Shown here in pieces: positions 39,593-48,039 of a DNA stretch of 50,449 nt. The DNA comes from Planctomycetaceae bacterium (lineage in GTDB: Bacteria > Planctomycetota > Planctomycetia > Planctomycetales > Planctomycetaceae). The DNA lies in NCBI GenBank assembly GCA_021732785.1, contig JAKFUG010000041.1, positions 1 to 50,449 of the forward strand, in the 5' to 3' direction. Each line of letters starts with the position of its first letter. Positions within the stretch are counted from its first letter, which is position 1. Under the pieces are notes generated by a model. The model was not told the origin of the DNA. It worked only from the letters and a program-made list of their open reading frames with translations, and did not search any database. The position numbers were made by a program, and so were the translations under genes.

Positions 39593-40861
39593 TCAATGTC
39601 CGGCGACGATTCGACGGACCAGTAATCCTGACACGAAACACAGCATCAGCACACATAGAACTCCAAGTGGCCAAAGATCCGACCACTCGAATCCAGTCCC
39701 CGGCTTTTCCGGGTCGGACGATGCGGGGCGGGGTGCGACCGTGGCCCGAAATGCGGGAAGGGGTGCCACCTCAGCCACTTGCGAGGTCGACGGTCGTCGT
39801 TCCGCCGGCACCAGCAAGGGGCCCGCATCGCCGCGCAGCCGCAGCCGATCGGCGGATGTGGGAGCGGCCATCCCGCCGTCGATGATCGATCCGCGAGCCG
39901 AACCGCCGCGCGATTCTCCCTCGAAAATTGGCACCATCGCCACCAACTCGGCAGGAGTTTCGCTTGTCGGTTCCGCATCGGCTCGCGCTGCCAATCGCAA
40001 CGGCCGATTCGCGGCAACCGACCCCAGATTCAGCAACCGCGAGTTCGACGATTCGCCGTCGGTCAGCGGCAGCAGGGGACCAACCACCGGCGGGAGCGAT
40101 TGCGACTCAGAAAAGGGCTCGTCGTCCAATGTTCCCAATCGGGGATTCGCCGACGGAGGCTGATCCAGGGCATCAATCGCCGTGGTGATTCTTTGCAGAA
40201 GATCTTCGGGATGTTCTTCGTTCGGGAGAAACTCGAGTGCCAGCGAGGCGCTCAATTCGACGGCCCGTTCGGCCTGCACCCTGGCTTCCTGCAAGTCGCC
40301 CGCTTCGAGTAATTCCGCCGCCTTCTGCTGCAAGCCGTCGATGCGCACGCGCAGCGGATGCGTCCGCGACAAGGGATCGATTGCGGGAGTTTCACGGCGG
40401 GCATCGGTCGACAACGCCTTCTTCAGGCGATTGACGGTGTTCTCCGCGGCGGCGGAGACCAACCGGCGATCCCAGATTTTGGGGCCGCTGGGGGCTTTTT
40501 CCGGTTCGACGGGGATTTCCAGCACCGGTTCCGTGGTTTGCCTCCGGGACGAAGCGCCAGAAAAAGGCCCCTCGTCAATCTCCGCCACGAGTGTTTCCTG
40601 GGATTCCCGCTCGGAAACGATCGGCTTCGGATCGTCCGAGTGGAATTGGCCCGCTTGACCCGGCGCGTTCGCGGTCACCGAAGAAACCGGTTTCTCGTCC
40701 GTCGCTGTGGCCGCCGATTTTCGGCTCGGAACGTTGTCGAGAAGTTGCCCCATGGACGCGCGCGGACCACGCGCACACCCCTGTGTGATCAGCCCGGTGC
40801 AAAGCACGGCTAACCAGAGTTGCCAGCGACGGGAGCAAGCCTGTCGAATCGCGATCACCAC
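39593..40861 (-). CDS. Hypothetical envelope protein with N-terminal signal and C-terminal TM
   Basis: The 422-residue protein read from GTG 40861 has an N-terminal hydrophobic segment (WQLWLAVLCTGLITQGC), which may be a lipoprotein signal with Cys29. A low-complexity Ser/Pro/Glu-rich body follows. A helical part (RIDGLQQKAAELLEAGDLQE, EARVQAERAVELSASLA), TPR-like in style, lies at about 200-250. A C-terminal transmembrane helix (LWPLGVLCVLMLCFVSGLLV) ends in RRIVAGH. No family recognised. The frame is open to 41080, but the upstream part is not protein-like, and AGGGAT lies just before the GTG. Possibly a trimming or assembly factor; not assigned. Confidence 0.65.
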   Translation of the reverse strand: MVIAIRQACSRRWQLWLAVLCTGLITQGCARGPRASMGQLLDNVPSRKSAATATDEKPVSSVTANAPGQAGQFHSDDPKPIVSERESQETLVAEIDEGPFSGASSRRQTTEPVLEIPVEPEKAPSGPKIWDRRLVSAAAENTVNRLKKALSTDARRETPAIDPLSRTHPLRVRIDGLQQKAAELLEAGDLQEARVQAERAVELSASLALEFLPNEEHPEDLLQRITTAIDALDQPPSANPRLGTLDDEPFSESQSLPPVVGPLLPLTDGESSNSRLLNLGSVAANRPLRLAARADAEPTSETPAELVAMVPIFEGESRGGSARGSIIDGGMAAPTSADRLRLRGDAGPLLVPAERRPSTSQVAEVAPLPAFRATVAPRPASSDPEKPGTGFEWSDLWPLGVLCVLMLCFVSGLLVRRIVAGH

Positions 40862-41185
40862 ACCGATCCCTATCGGGACAGCGAACCCGACGGAGAAATA
40901 GGGTTGGCATCGGTTGGACCGGCCGTGCTCCGTGAAGCAACTTGGCCGGTTTTTCAGCCTGTGAGTCGTGCTCCGGACGAAGACGGACCATCCCATCGCA
41001 TTCCGAGGAAAGAGTTTATGCGGTCCTTTTCGCGGCATAATCCGTTCGAATTCCAGGGACCAACAAACGTGGACCGGCAAAGTCTGCCTAAACCCCTCAA
41101 GCTTGCTGTCCCGTGAGGTCGATGGCTTACCGCGTTATCTTCAGTTTCTGTTCTTCCCACGGTCGGGGTTGCTGGGAGAGTTTGC
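40862..41185. other. Divergent intergenic region, no gene seen
   Basis: A 324-base spacer separates the minus-strand envelope gene and a plus-strand small gene. It probably carries both promoters. No repeat, hairpin or small gene could be supported apart from the ribosome-binding site GGGAGAG near 41174. Confidence 0.5.
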
Positions 41186-41461
41186 ATGTCGGTGGGTTCC
41201 TCTTCGTTCCGCTCTGTTGAAGTCCCGTATCTGCCCCCCCTGGAAACAGCCGTCGTCACGCTGCGGCATCGATTTGAACAACACGCCGATCAGGAACATC
41301 GCCTGCACTCCTCTTACCTGGGGATGCAGCAGTCCTGGCAGACGCATTTCCAGCAGATGAGTCGCCAGATGTCGACGTTGGAAGGTTTGCTGGCAACGTG
41401 GATGCAGCCGGCATCGAACGCACCACAACTCTCGCTTGTGAGTGGTCCGGATCACGATTGA
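41186..41461 (+). CDS. Small hypothetical helical protein
   Basis: The 91-residue protein is predicted mainly helical with many Gln, His and Met: ETAVVTLRHRFEQHADQEHR, then MQQSWQTHFQQMSRQMSTLE. It has no signal peptide or membrane segment. It resembles a small coiled-coil adaptor; not assigned. GGAGAG lies 7 bases upstream of the ATG. It is followed by a perfect inverted repeat that separates it from the shell-protein gene. Confidence 0.6.
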   Translation: MSVGSSSFRSVEVPYLPPLETAVVTLRHRFEQHADQEHRLHSSYLGMQQSWQTHFQQMSRQMSTLEGLLATWMQPASNAPQLSLVSGPDHD

Positions 41462-41474
41462 CGGTCGATAGATA

Positions 41475-41569
41475 AAGTAGCCCTGTCGCTCCGCGACAGG
41501 TAAGCCGTTGTGGCAGCAGAGCCTGAATGTGAATTACGGCCATCCTGTCGCGGAGCGACAGGGCTACTT
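41475..41569. repeat. Perfect 26-bp inverted repeat (CTGTCGCTCCGCGACAG)
   Basis: AAGTAGCCCTGTCGCTCCGC then GACAGG (41475-41500) is exactly inverted at 41544-41569. Each arm is itself nearly palindromic (CTGTCGCtcCGCGACAG), so either two small hairpins or one long one can form. It lies 13 bases after the stop of the small helical gene and 98 bases before the shell-protein start. Confidence 0.85.
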
Positions 41570-41666
41570 TGATCGCAAACTTGCCTTGGGTTACCCAACC
41601 TGCCAGAATCAGACCTTCTCGCGGGCACTTCCCCGAGGTGACTGACTCCCCGGAAACGGCGTTCGC

Positions 41667-42275
41667 ATGGCATTGGCTTACAGTATTGCGCTGCTGGAAG
41701 TGAACAATCTGGCCCCCTCGTTGATGGTGGCCGATGCCTGTTCCAAGACAGCGAACGTCCGCATTCTGGGCATCGAAAGTGCCGATGGCGTCGGGCAGTG
41801 CATCAAGTTGGCGGGTCCGGTCGCCGATGTGCAAGCCGCGGCCGAGCGCGGGATGGAAATTGCCAAACGGATGGGGAGCGGGGCCATTTACTCCGTGCTC
41901 GCCGCCCCGCTCGACATTACCGTGCAACTCATTAACAGCAAACCGGTGATGAGCCCGCTGTTGGGCGCTTACGACAACCGAATTCCGAAAGAAAACGCGA
42001 TGGCGACAACCGAAGCTCTCGGCCTGCTGGAAACCCAAGGGCTGGTAGCCGCCCTGCATGCCACCGACGACATGCTCAAGGCGTCGAACGTCACGCTCGC
42101 CGGCAAAGAAAAGATCGGTGCGGCCTACGTCACCATCATGGTTCGCGGAGATGTTGCGGCCGTGCAGACCGCGATCGAAGTCGGCAAGGCCACCGTCGAA
42201 CGCCTCGGCGGCAAGCTGATCCTCGCCGACGTCATCCCCCGCCCGCACGCGGACCTGGCGAAGTTGCTGCCGTAA
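41667..42275 (+). CDS. Tandem-BMC-domain microcompartment shell protein (BMC-T)
   Basis: The 202-residue protein has two fused BMC (Pfam BMC) domains. Domain 1, about 2-95, has YSIALLEVNNLAPSLMVADA and GMEIAKRMGSGAIYS. Domain 2, about 112-195, has ALGLLETQGLVAALHATDDM and KIGAAYVTIMVRGDVAAVQT. Tandem BMC proteins form pseudohexameric trimers in the shell, often with a gated pore. The gene is alone: no BMC-H, BMC-P or enzyme genes are nearby, so it is a satellite shell gene or serves another role. In planctomycetes, microcompartments degrade fucose and rhamnose. The gene is flanked by inverted repeats on both sides. Confidence 0.92.
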   Translation: MALAYSIALLEVNNLAPSLMVADACSKTANVRILGIESADGVGQCIKLAGPVADVQAAAERGMEIAKRMGSGAIYSVLAAPLDITVQLINSKPVMSPLLGAYDNRIPKENAMATTEALGLLETQGLVAALHATDDMLKASNVTLAGKEKIGAAYVTIMVRGDVAAVQTAIEVGKATVERLGGKLILADVIPRPHADLAKLLP

Positions 42276-42296
42276 AAGCGGACGTCAATCAACTGG

Positions 42297-42380
42297 TGTG
42301 CCACTGGCTCTGCCAGTGTCTTGCTATTGGTGCGTCGGACCTGGATTTAAGAAAGACACTGGCAGAGCCAGTGGCACACA
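42297..42380. repeat. Inverted repeat TGTGCCACTGGCTCTGCCAGTG, copy 1
   Basis: TGTGCCACTGGCTCTGCCAG then TGTCTT (42297-42322) is exactly inverted at 42353-42378, with a 30-base loop. The inner part (CACTGGCTCTGCCAGTG) is itself a palindrome. A second copy, with changes in one arm, is at 50186-50259. It starts 21 bases after the shell-protein stop codon. Confidence 0.88.
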
Positions 42381-42446
42381 GCGAGACTGCTGTTGTGTGG
42401 TATAACGGACTTCGACACGACTGCTGCGTGTCGTGAGGTTACCGTC

Positions 42447-43529
42447 ATGCCTGCACCTTCCGATCCCGCCGCCAACCGCCGTGCGTTTCTGAGTGGGAAA
42501 GCGCTAGTCCAGCAAGTGGAACATGCTGGCGCGATTGTGGCCGACACACTTGCTAACGGCGTCCCACCGTCACGCGGTCCGACGGTGCTGCTCCGCACCC
42601 AGGCGATGGCGACCGACTTCGACGTGTTGCTTAATCCCGGCGGGCCGTCCGATCAGGTGGCGATTGCTTCCGATGCCCTCGATCTGGTCGCGATCCTCGA
42701 ACAAAAACTCTCGGTCTACCGCGACAGCAGCGACATCTCGCAGTTGAACCATTCGGCGGCGGATGGTCCGGTTCGCGTCGATGCCGAACTGTTTCGACTG
42801 CTGCGCCGTGGCCAGGACATTGGCGCGAAGACCGATGGGGCGTTCGATCCTGCCACCGGTTCCCTCATCCGTCTATGGCGCGATTGCCGGCGTGACGGAC
42901 GGTTGCCGCGCGAGGATGAGCTTCATGCGGTGCTGCACACTTCGGGGTTGCGATACGTCCGCTTTGATAACGAAAACGAGACCATCGCCTTCGATCAACC
43001 CGGCGTCGCTTTCAATCTCGGGGCCATCGGCAAGGGGTACGCGGTCGATCAAGCCGGACACTGGCTCACTGACCGGGGCGTCACAGACTGGCTGGTTCAC
43101 GGCGGCAAAAGCAGTGTGCTGGCTCACGGCACGCACGCCGGTCACGACGGCTGGCCGATTGGCTTGCGGAATCCGCTCTTGCCCGACCGGCCGTATCTCA
43201 CATTGCTGCTGAAAGATGCGGCGATTTCCACCAGTGGAACCGCCGTCCAATGGTTCCGTGTGGGAGAAAAACGGTACGGCCACATTCTCGATCCGCGGAC
43301 GGGGTGGCCGGTCGACACGATGTTGTCGGTGAGTGTGGTCGCGCCGGATGCCGCTCTGGCGGATGCCTTATCGACCGCTTTTTTCGTGCTCGGGGTCGAA
43401 AAGGCCCTCGCGGCTTGTGATAATTTCATGAACACGGGTGCGATCCTCTTTCCCTACCCGACCGACGGAAGAACCCTCGTACCCGTGTTCCACAACATCG
43501 ACCGTAACCGCGTCTTTCATTCCCACTGA
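42447..43529 (+). CDS. apbE: FAD:protein FMN transferase
   Basis: The 360-residue protein belongs to the ApbE family, which attaches FMN to Thr/Ser of flavoproteins such as RNF/NQR subunits. Motifs: LLRTQAMATDFDV (start of the fold), SDISQLNHS, TDGAFDPATGSLIRLW, FNLGAIGKGYAVDQ, AAISTSGT and HILDPRTGWPV. The N-terminus (NRRAFLSGKALVQQ) resembles a twin-arginine-like leader but has no good hydrophobic core. No obvious target protein is nearby. ATG 42447 has GAGG about 9 bases upstream; the frame extends to 42393. Confidence 0.92.
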   Translation: MPAPSDPAANRRAFLSGKALVQQVEHAGAIVADTLANGVPPSRGPTVLLRTQAMATDFDVLLNPGGPSDQVAIASDALDLVAILEQKLSVYRDSSDISQLNHSAADGPVRVDAELFRLLRRGQDIGAKTDGAFDPATGSLIRLWRDCRRDGRLPREDELHAVLHTSGLRYVRFDNENETIAFDQPGVAFNLGAIGKGYAVDQAGHWLTDRGVTDWLVHGGKSSVLAHGTHAGHDGWPIGLRNPLLPDRPYLTLLLKDAAISTSGTAVQWFRVGEKRYGHILDPRTGWPVDTMLSVSVVAPDAALADALSTAFFVLGVEKALAACDNFMNTGAILFPYPTDGRTLVPVFHNIDRNRVFHSH

Positions 43530-43572
43530 CAACTGACAACACACCACTGACAACCACCCCGAGGTTTCCCCC

Positions 43573-44784
43573 GTGCCTGGCGACGAACGTAAAATCTCAC
43601 CCATCGCCTGTGTTCTACTCGTCACTCTGCGGATGGCGATCGGCTGGCATTTGCTGTACGAGGGCTGGTGGAAGATCGACACGCAGTCGACCGCCCAGCC
43701 GTGGACCGCGGAAGGGTATCTCAAGAACTCCACCGGGCCGTTGCGCGGGACGTTCCGCAACCTCACCGGCGACCCTAATGATCTGAACTGGCTCGACTAT
43801 GACAAAGTCTCGGCGAAGTTCGATGACTACGTCGCGCGGTTCCAGGCCCATTACCCCGGTGTGAACGACAAACCGGAAAAGGGGACTTCCGTCGCTGAAC
43901 GGTTAGCGCTGCTGCTCGATGGTCCGGCCGACTATCGCGCCGAACTGTCGGCGCTGCCGGAGGGTGTCGATCTCAGCAAATGGAAATCGGCGATCACCTA
44001 CGACCCGAAGGCGAAGCGGCTTGTCGTCAATGCCATGAATCACCTGCTCCCGGATGAGCGGGACGCGATTCTGGCGCTGGCCCCAGGTGAGGATGCGCCC
44101 TCCAGCGAGTTCCGCAAAGCCGTGGAAGATGTTTACAAGCGGCAGGCGAATCTGCCGATTCGTCAGCGCCTCGCCGCCATGCTGAAAGGCGACCCCGAGC
44201 GTGTCGGCGTCAACCAGAAAAAGGATGACGCGATCATCGAACAACGGATGGGTGAGATCGAACAGTACAAAGCGGCGATTGTCCGCTATGAAGCCAACCT
44301 CAAAAAGACGCGCGAAGCATTTCAATGGGATCATCTGCAAAAGCAGTGGATCGAATTGCAGGCGTTACGTCGCAAGCTGATCGGCCCGGTTCAGGCGCTG
44401 GAAACCGAATTGAAACTTGAAGCGGAAAAGCTGCTCAGCCAGACGCAACTCGCAGCCGGCCCGGTGCCCCCGCCGATGACGAAAATGCGGTCCATCAACC
44501 TGCAAACCATGTACGGTCTGGCGATCGTCGGCATTCTGCTCATCGCCGGTTTATTCACCCGACTGGCCGCTCTCGGCGGGGCCGGTCTCCTCATGATGTT
44601 TTACCTCGCCATTCCCCCGTGGCCGGGGACGCCGCCGGAAGTGGGGATCGAGCACAACTACATCGTCAACAAAGTGCTGATTGAAGCCATCGCCTGTCTC
44701 GCGTTCGTCTTTCTGCCCAGCGGCCGCTGGTTCGGCATCGACGCCATTGGCGCCGCGTTGTTCGGCCGGAAAACGGACAAGTAA
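43573..44784 (+). CDS. DoxX-family membrane protein with a very large insertion
   Basis: The 403-residue protein has first TM IACVLLVTLRMAIGWHLLYE, the start of a DoxX domain. This is followed by an about 270-residue soluble insertion, then the remaining three TM segments at about 313-333, 337-353 and 371-387 (YGLAIVGILLIAGLFTRLAA; GAGLLMMFYLAIP; LIEAIACLAFVFLP). DoxX proteins are usually about 140 residues. The insertion holds a long coiled coil at about 215-300 (EIEQYKAAIVRYEANLKKTR; VQALETELKLEAEKLL). The start is GTG 43573 with GAGG upstream. The role is unknown; DoxX proteins are linked to thiol and sulfur redox. Confidence 0.85.
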   Translation: MPGDERKISPIACVLLVTLRMAIGWHLLYEGWWKIDTQSTAQPWTAEGYLKNSTGPLRGTFRNLTGDPNDLNWLDYDKVSAKFDDYVARFQAHYPGVNDKPEKGTSVAERLALLLDGPADYRAELSALPEGVDLSKWKSAITYDPKAKRLVVNAMNHLLPDERDAILALAPGEDAPSSEFRKAVEDVYKRQANLPIRQRLAAMLKGDPERVGVNQKKDDAIIEQRMGEIEQYKAAIVRYEANLKKTREAFQWDHLQKQWIELQALRRKLIGPVQALETELKLEAEKLLSQTQLAAGPVPPPMTKMRSINLQTMYGLAIVGILLIAGLFTRLAALGGAGLLMMFYLAIPPWPGTPPEVGIEHNYIVNKVLIEAIACLAFVFLPSGRWFGIDAIGAALFGRKTDK

Positions 44785-44797
44785 GAAGGAGCATCCG

Positions 44798-45382
44798 ATG
44801 ACCGTCGCCGCCGACATCGATGTCGAAGCCCTGTTCGAGGAACTCAGCCGTATTGAAGGCAAGGGGGAGATTGTCGACGGTCGAGTGGTTGAATTGGAAG
44901 GGACGGCACCTTGGCCGGGCCGTGCTGGCGACATGGTGTTATTCGCCCTGTGGACTTATGCGAAGCAAATCAAGAAAGGTGCCGCGACGGGGGGAAACGT
45001 CTTCCGTGTGAATCTGCTGAATCGGTTCTCTTTCAGTCCTGATGCGGCATACCACATTGGTAGTTGCCAACCCATGAAGTACTATGAAGGCACGCCGGTT
45101 TTTGCTGTCGAAGTTCGCAATCAGAACGATTACGGTCGCCGGGCCGAACGCGAAATGGCCCAGAAGCGGGCCGACTATTTCGCCGCGGGGACGCTGGTGG
45201 TGTGGGATGTCGATCTGCTCTCGAACGATGTTGTGCGGGTCTACCGTGCAACATCACCGGAAGCTCCCACCATCTACCGCCCCGGCGACACCGCCGAAGC
45301 CGAACCCGCCGTCCCCGGTTGGGCAATGGCGGTGAACGATCTGTTGCCGGAAGATTGGACGGCACCGAGTGAAGAGATCTGA
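44798..45382 (+). CDS. Uma2-like putative nuclease, divergent
   Basis: The 194-residue protein shows the Uma2 layout: KGEIVDGRVVELEG, NRFSFSPDAAYHIG (acid in SPDAA), TPVFAVEVRNQNDYG (E-V-R), MAQKRADYFAAGTLVVWDVD. The key acids and a Lys/Arg are present. AAGGAG is 7 bases before the ATG, and only 13 bases separate it from the DoxX gene, so the two are probably co-transcribed. It is not closely similar to the other Uma2 protein at 34862-35476. Confidence 0.82.
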   Translation: MTVAADIDVEALFEELSRIEGKGEIVDGRVVELEGTAPWPGRAGDMVLFALWTYAKQIKKGAATGGNVFRVNLLNRFSFSPDAAYHIGSCQPMKYYEGTPVFAVEVRNQNDYGRRAEREMAQKRADYFAAGTLVVWDVDLLSNDVVRVYRATSPEAPTIYRPGDTAEAEPAVPGWAMAVNDLLPEDWTAPSEEI

Positions 45383-45390
45383 CAGTAATT

Positions 45391-45690
45391 ATGGAGCAGG
45401 CAGTCGCTGATGATTCGGTTCCGCCAGACCGTACCTACGCGCTTCTTGAAGTCGTTTGTCATGCGGTTTTGTGGGCACGCAATTTGGGCAGCAAAATAAC
45501 GCCGCGACAGCACTTTGATCTGATGGACGCCGTGCATAACATTCCGATCTATCTTCAGCATGGCGGAGACTCTTTTTGGGATGTAATTCAGTTGAGCATC
45601 ATCAGCTATGATGAGCAGTATCAGTTCCCAAAGCTTCAAAGTGCCTTTGATCGCGGAATGCAGCAGTATGCGGAACAATGTCGTCTTTAA
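45391..45690 (+). CDS. Small hypothetical protein
   Basis: The 99-residue soluble protein is predicted helical: YALLEVVCHAVLWARNLG, FDLMDAVHNIPIYLQHGGDS, DVIQLSIISYDEQYQF. It has no recognised family. It starts 8 bases after the stop of the Uma2-like gene and may be part of that transcript, but it has no clear ribosome-binding site. Codon use is more A+T-rich than in the neighbours, so it may be a recent arrival. Confidence 0.6.
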   Translation: MEQAVADDSVPPDRTYALLEVVCHAVLWARNLGSKITPRQHFDLMDAVHNIPIYLQHGGDSFWDVIQLSIISYDEQYQFPKLQSAFDRGMQQYAEQCRL

Positions 45691-45727
45691 CAGTTCGTTG
45701 ACCCTCATCGCTTGATGCGAGTCGGAT

Positions 45728-46021
45728 ATGGAGATCATTGAAGTCGATCCTCGGGACTTGCTCCTGCCTGCATGTCGCAACGAAGGAGCGGAACCGATTC
45801 GACTTCATAAGCAATTGGCCGAATTCGGCAGATCGATTGAAAGTATGCCCCCGATTATTGTTCGGAGAACCCCCGACGGTGCATTTCTCATAAGAAATGG
45901 AGTGACTCGTGCGACGCGAGCAGCGATGCTGCATCCCGGCGTGTTGATTCAAGCCATTGTCGAAGGAAGCTGGCCGCGACACAGCCGCTGGTATCGCCGA
46001 CTTGAGGAGACCTTGCCATGA
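45728..46021 (+). CDS. Small ParB-like-fold protein
   Basis: The 97-residue protein resembles the N-terminal ParB/Srx fold in miniature: MEIIEVDPRDLLLPACRNEG, HKQLAEFGRSIESMPPIIVR, PDGAFLIRNGVTRATRAAML, LIQAIVEGSW. It lacks the helix-turn-helix part of ParB. It overlaps the next gene by 4 bases (ATGA), so the two are translationally coupled. The molecular role is not known. Confidence 0.6.
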   Translation: MEIIEVDPRDLLLPACRNEGAEPIRLHKQLAEFGRSIESMPPIIVRRTPDGAFLIRNGVTRATRAAMLHPGVLIQAIVEGSWPRHSRWYRRLEETLP

Positions 46022-46245
46022 TCGATGCTGCAAAATCCCGATTGATCGCCGCTCTGGAACGCGTCGTTGAACGTCACCCGGACATGCGGTTCGGCCAGCT
46101 TGTGGATTTCTTGGCCGAGTATGCTCGGCCGGAAGACCCTCAAGCCACTTCAAACATTGATGACGACGAGTTTACCGATGCGTGTGAACAATTTCTGAAA
46201 TCTACCGAGCCGACCACGACAACGATTCTTCAAACAACTCCGTAG
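46018..46245 (+). CDS. Small helical protein coupled to the ParB-like gene
   Basis: The 75-residue acidic protein starts inside the stop codon of the ParB-like gene (ATGA). Predicted helices are AAKSRLIAALERVVERHPD and QLVDFLAEYARPEDPQ, followed by an acidic linker and a Thr-rich end. It has no recognised family. The overlap suggests that the two proteins work as a pair, for example a partner complex or a toxin-antitoxin-like module; that is inference only. Confidence 0.6.
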   Translation: MIDAAKSRLIAALERVVERHPDMRFGQLVDFLAEYARPEDPQATSNIDDDEFTDACEQFLKSTEPTTTTILQTTP

Positions 46246-46275
46246 CCACTGACAACTGACCAAGGACCAATCACC

Positions 46276-47862
46276 ATGCAACTCACTCCCGAACAGCAGC
46301 GGCTGGGGAAAGACAATTTTCATGAGGCCGTCAGCTTCACGCGGCGGTCGTTTCTTGTCGGGGCGGCGGCCGCGGTCCCCACGCTCGGGGCGGCGTACTT
46401 CCAATACGGCAGCCTCAACGGCAACCCCGTGAAAGTCGGGTTCATTGGCACCGGCGACGAAGGCTCGGTGCTCCTCACGCAGCATCCGCCCGCCTACATG
46501 GACATCGTCGCTTGTGCCGATCTGCGCGAAGTGAACCGCAAACGGGCGCTCCTCGGCGATGGCAATGAAGTCCGCTGGGGTCTCAACCGCAAGCTCGGTC
46601 GTGAAGCGGCTTCGAAGATCAAACTGTATCGCGATCATAAGGAACTGTTGAAAGCGCATCCGGAAATCGAAGCGGTCGTCATTGCCGTGCCATTGTGCCA
46701 GCACGCCCAGGTGGCGATTGATTGCCTGAAAGCCGGCAAGCATGTTCTCACCGAAAAGCTGATGGCCCACACGGTCTCGCAGTGCAAGGAGATGATTCAG
46801 GTCGCCCGCAAGGAGAACAAACTCCTCGCGGTCGGGCATCAGCGGCACTACAACGTCCTGTATGACAACGCCAACGACCTCATCAAGAAGGGCTTGCTCG
46901 GCGACATCAAGTTCATCCGCGCCCAATGGCACCGCAACAACAGCTTCCCCGGCAGCGATAGCTGGCGACCGGGCGGCTACTCGGCGGAATCGTTCCGCAA
47001 AAAATTCTCCGCGGACATCGATGGCCTCACGGCCTATGCGAAGGAATCGGGATTCGACGATCTCGACAAATTCCTCGCAGAAAAGCTGGGCTATCCGTCG
47101 ATGGACAAGCTCGTCAACTGGCGGCTCTATCGCGACACCGGCGGCGGTTTGATGGCCGAACTCGGCAGCCACCAGCTCGATGCCGCCAGCATCTTCCTCG
47201 GCAAGGTGAAGCCCATCGCCTGCTACGGTTACGGCGGGAAGAACTTCTACGGCGTGAAAGGGATCGGCTCGCCGGACCAACAGGCCGATGACCGCGAGGT
47301 CGAAGATCATGTCTACATGACGTTCGAGTTTCCCGGGCCGCATTATGGTGAGGACAAGAACGACGTCACCATCGTCACCTATTCTTCCATCAGCACGAAC
47401 CGCATGGAGCCGTACGGCGAAACCGTCTTCGGCAGCCGCGGTACGCTGATCATGAAGGAAGAACTGGAAGCGATGCTCTACAAGGAAGCGAGCAAGAACA
47501 CCGGCGGCGGCGGGGCCGACCAGCGGCTGTACATCCTCGACGGCAACGACGGCCTGCCGGCGCTGAGTGCGAGTGCCAGCACCGGTCCGACCAAAGCCGC
47601 CGCGACGGCGGACGTCGGCGCGGTGAGCCGCGGGTACACCGAAGAGATGGAGCACTTCTGCTACTGCATCCGCAACAATATCCGCGAGACCCCGGACAAG
47701 GGCGGTCTGCGGTGTCCGGGCGAGCAAGGAATGAAGGATGCTATCATGGCGCTGACGTCCAACCTGGCGATGAAGCACCACAAGCGGATCGTCTACAAAG
47801 ATGAATGGTTCGATCCGGACAACGCCGCGGTTCCGGAAACCGACCCGGAAATTATTAGCTGA
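46276..47862 (+). CDS. Gfo/Idh/MocA oxidoreductase with TAT-like signal
   Basis: The 528-residue protein has a TAT-type motif ([20 protein letters not shown]) near residue 22. The NAD(P)-binding fold starts [13 protein letters not shown] at about 52. The Gfo/Idh/MocA fingerprints [24 protein letters not shown] (catalytic Lys; EKP of the family is EKL here) and AVGHQRHYN follow, then the C-terminal sheet domain ([20 protein letters not shown]). TAT-exported members are common in planctomycetes and probably act on sugars in the periplasm. Substrate unknown. A terminator follows the gene. Confidence 0.92.
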   Translation: MQLTPEQQRLGKDNFHEAVSFTRRSFLVGAAAAVPTLGAAYFQYGSLNGNPVKVGFIGTGDEGSVLLTQHPPAYMDIVACADLREVNRKRALLGDGNEVRWGLNRKLGREAASKIKLYRDHKELLKAHPEIEAVVIAVPLCQHAQVAIDCLKAGKHVLTEKLMAHTVSQCKEMIQVARKENKLLAVGHQRHYNVLYDNANDLIKKGLLGDIKFIRAQWHRNNSFPGSDSWRPGGYSAESFRKKFSADIDGLTAYAKESGFDDLDKFLAEKLGYPSMDKLVNWRLYRDTGGGLMAELGSHQLDAASIFLGKVKPIACYGYGGKNFYGVKGIGSPDQQADDREVEDHVYMTFEFPGPHYGEDKNDVTIVTYSSISTNRMEPYGETVFGSRGTLIMKEELEAMLYKEASKNTGGGGADQRLYILDGNDGLPALSASASTGPTKAAATADVGAVSRGYTEEMEHFCYCIRNNIRETPDKGGLRCPGEQGMKDAIMALTSNLAMKHHKRIVYKDEWFDPDNAAVPETDPEIIS

Positions 47863-47899
47863 TCGGGCCAAACTCGCATTGCGCCGAAATGTGACGTAA

Positions 47900-47931
47900 G
47901 GAAGCCCAGGGAATGCGTTCTCTGGGCTTCC
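47900..47931. terminator. Hairpin GGAAGCCCAGGG-..-TCTGGGCTTCC
   Basis: GGAAGCCCAGGGAATGCGTT then CTCTGGGCTTCC forms a long stem with one mismatch. It lies 37 bases after the oxidoreductase stop. The stem word AAGCCCAGGG is shared with the terminators at 27189 and 31168. Confidence 0.7.
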
Positions 47932-48039
47932 GCGCTTCTGACCGCGACGGCGGAAGGATGGCGGGATAGAATCGGGAAGTCTTTCTCCGTGCGGCCCCGT
48001 GGGGGTAACCGTGGCGGTTCGTATTTTCAAGGTGCGATT

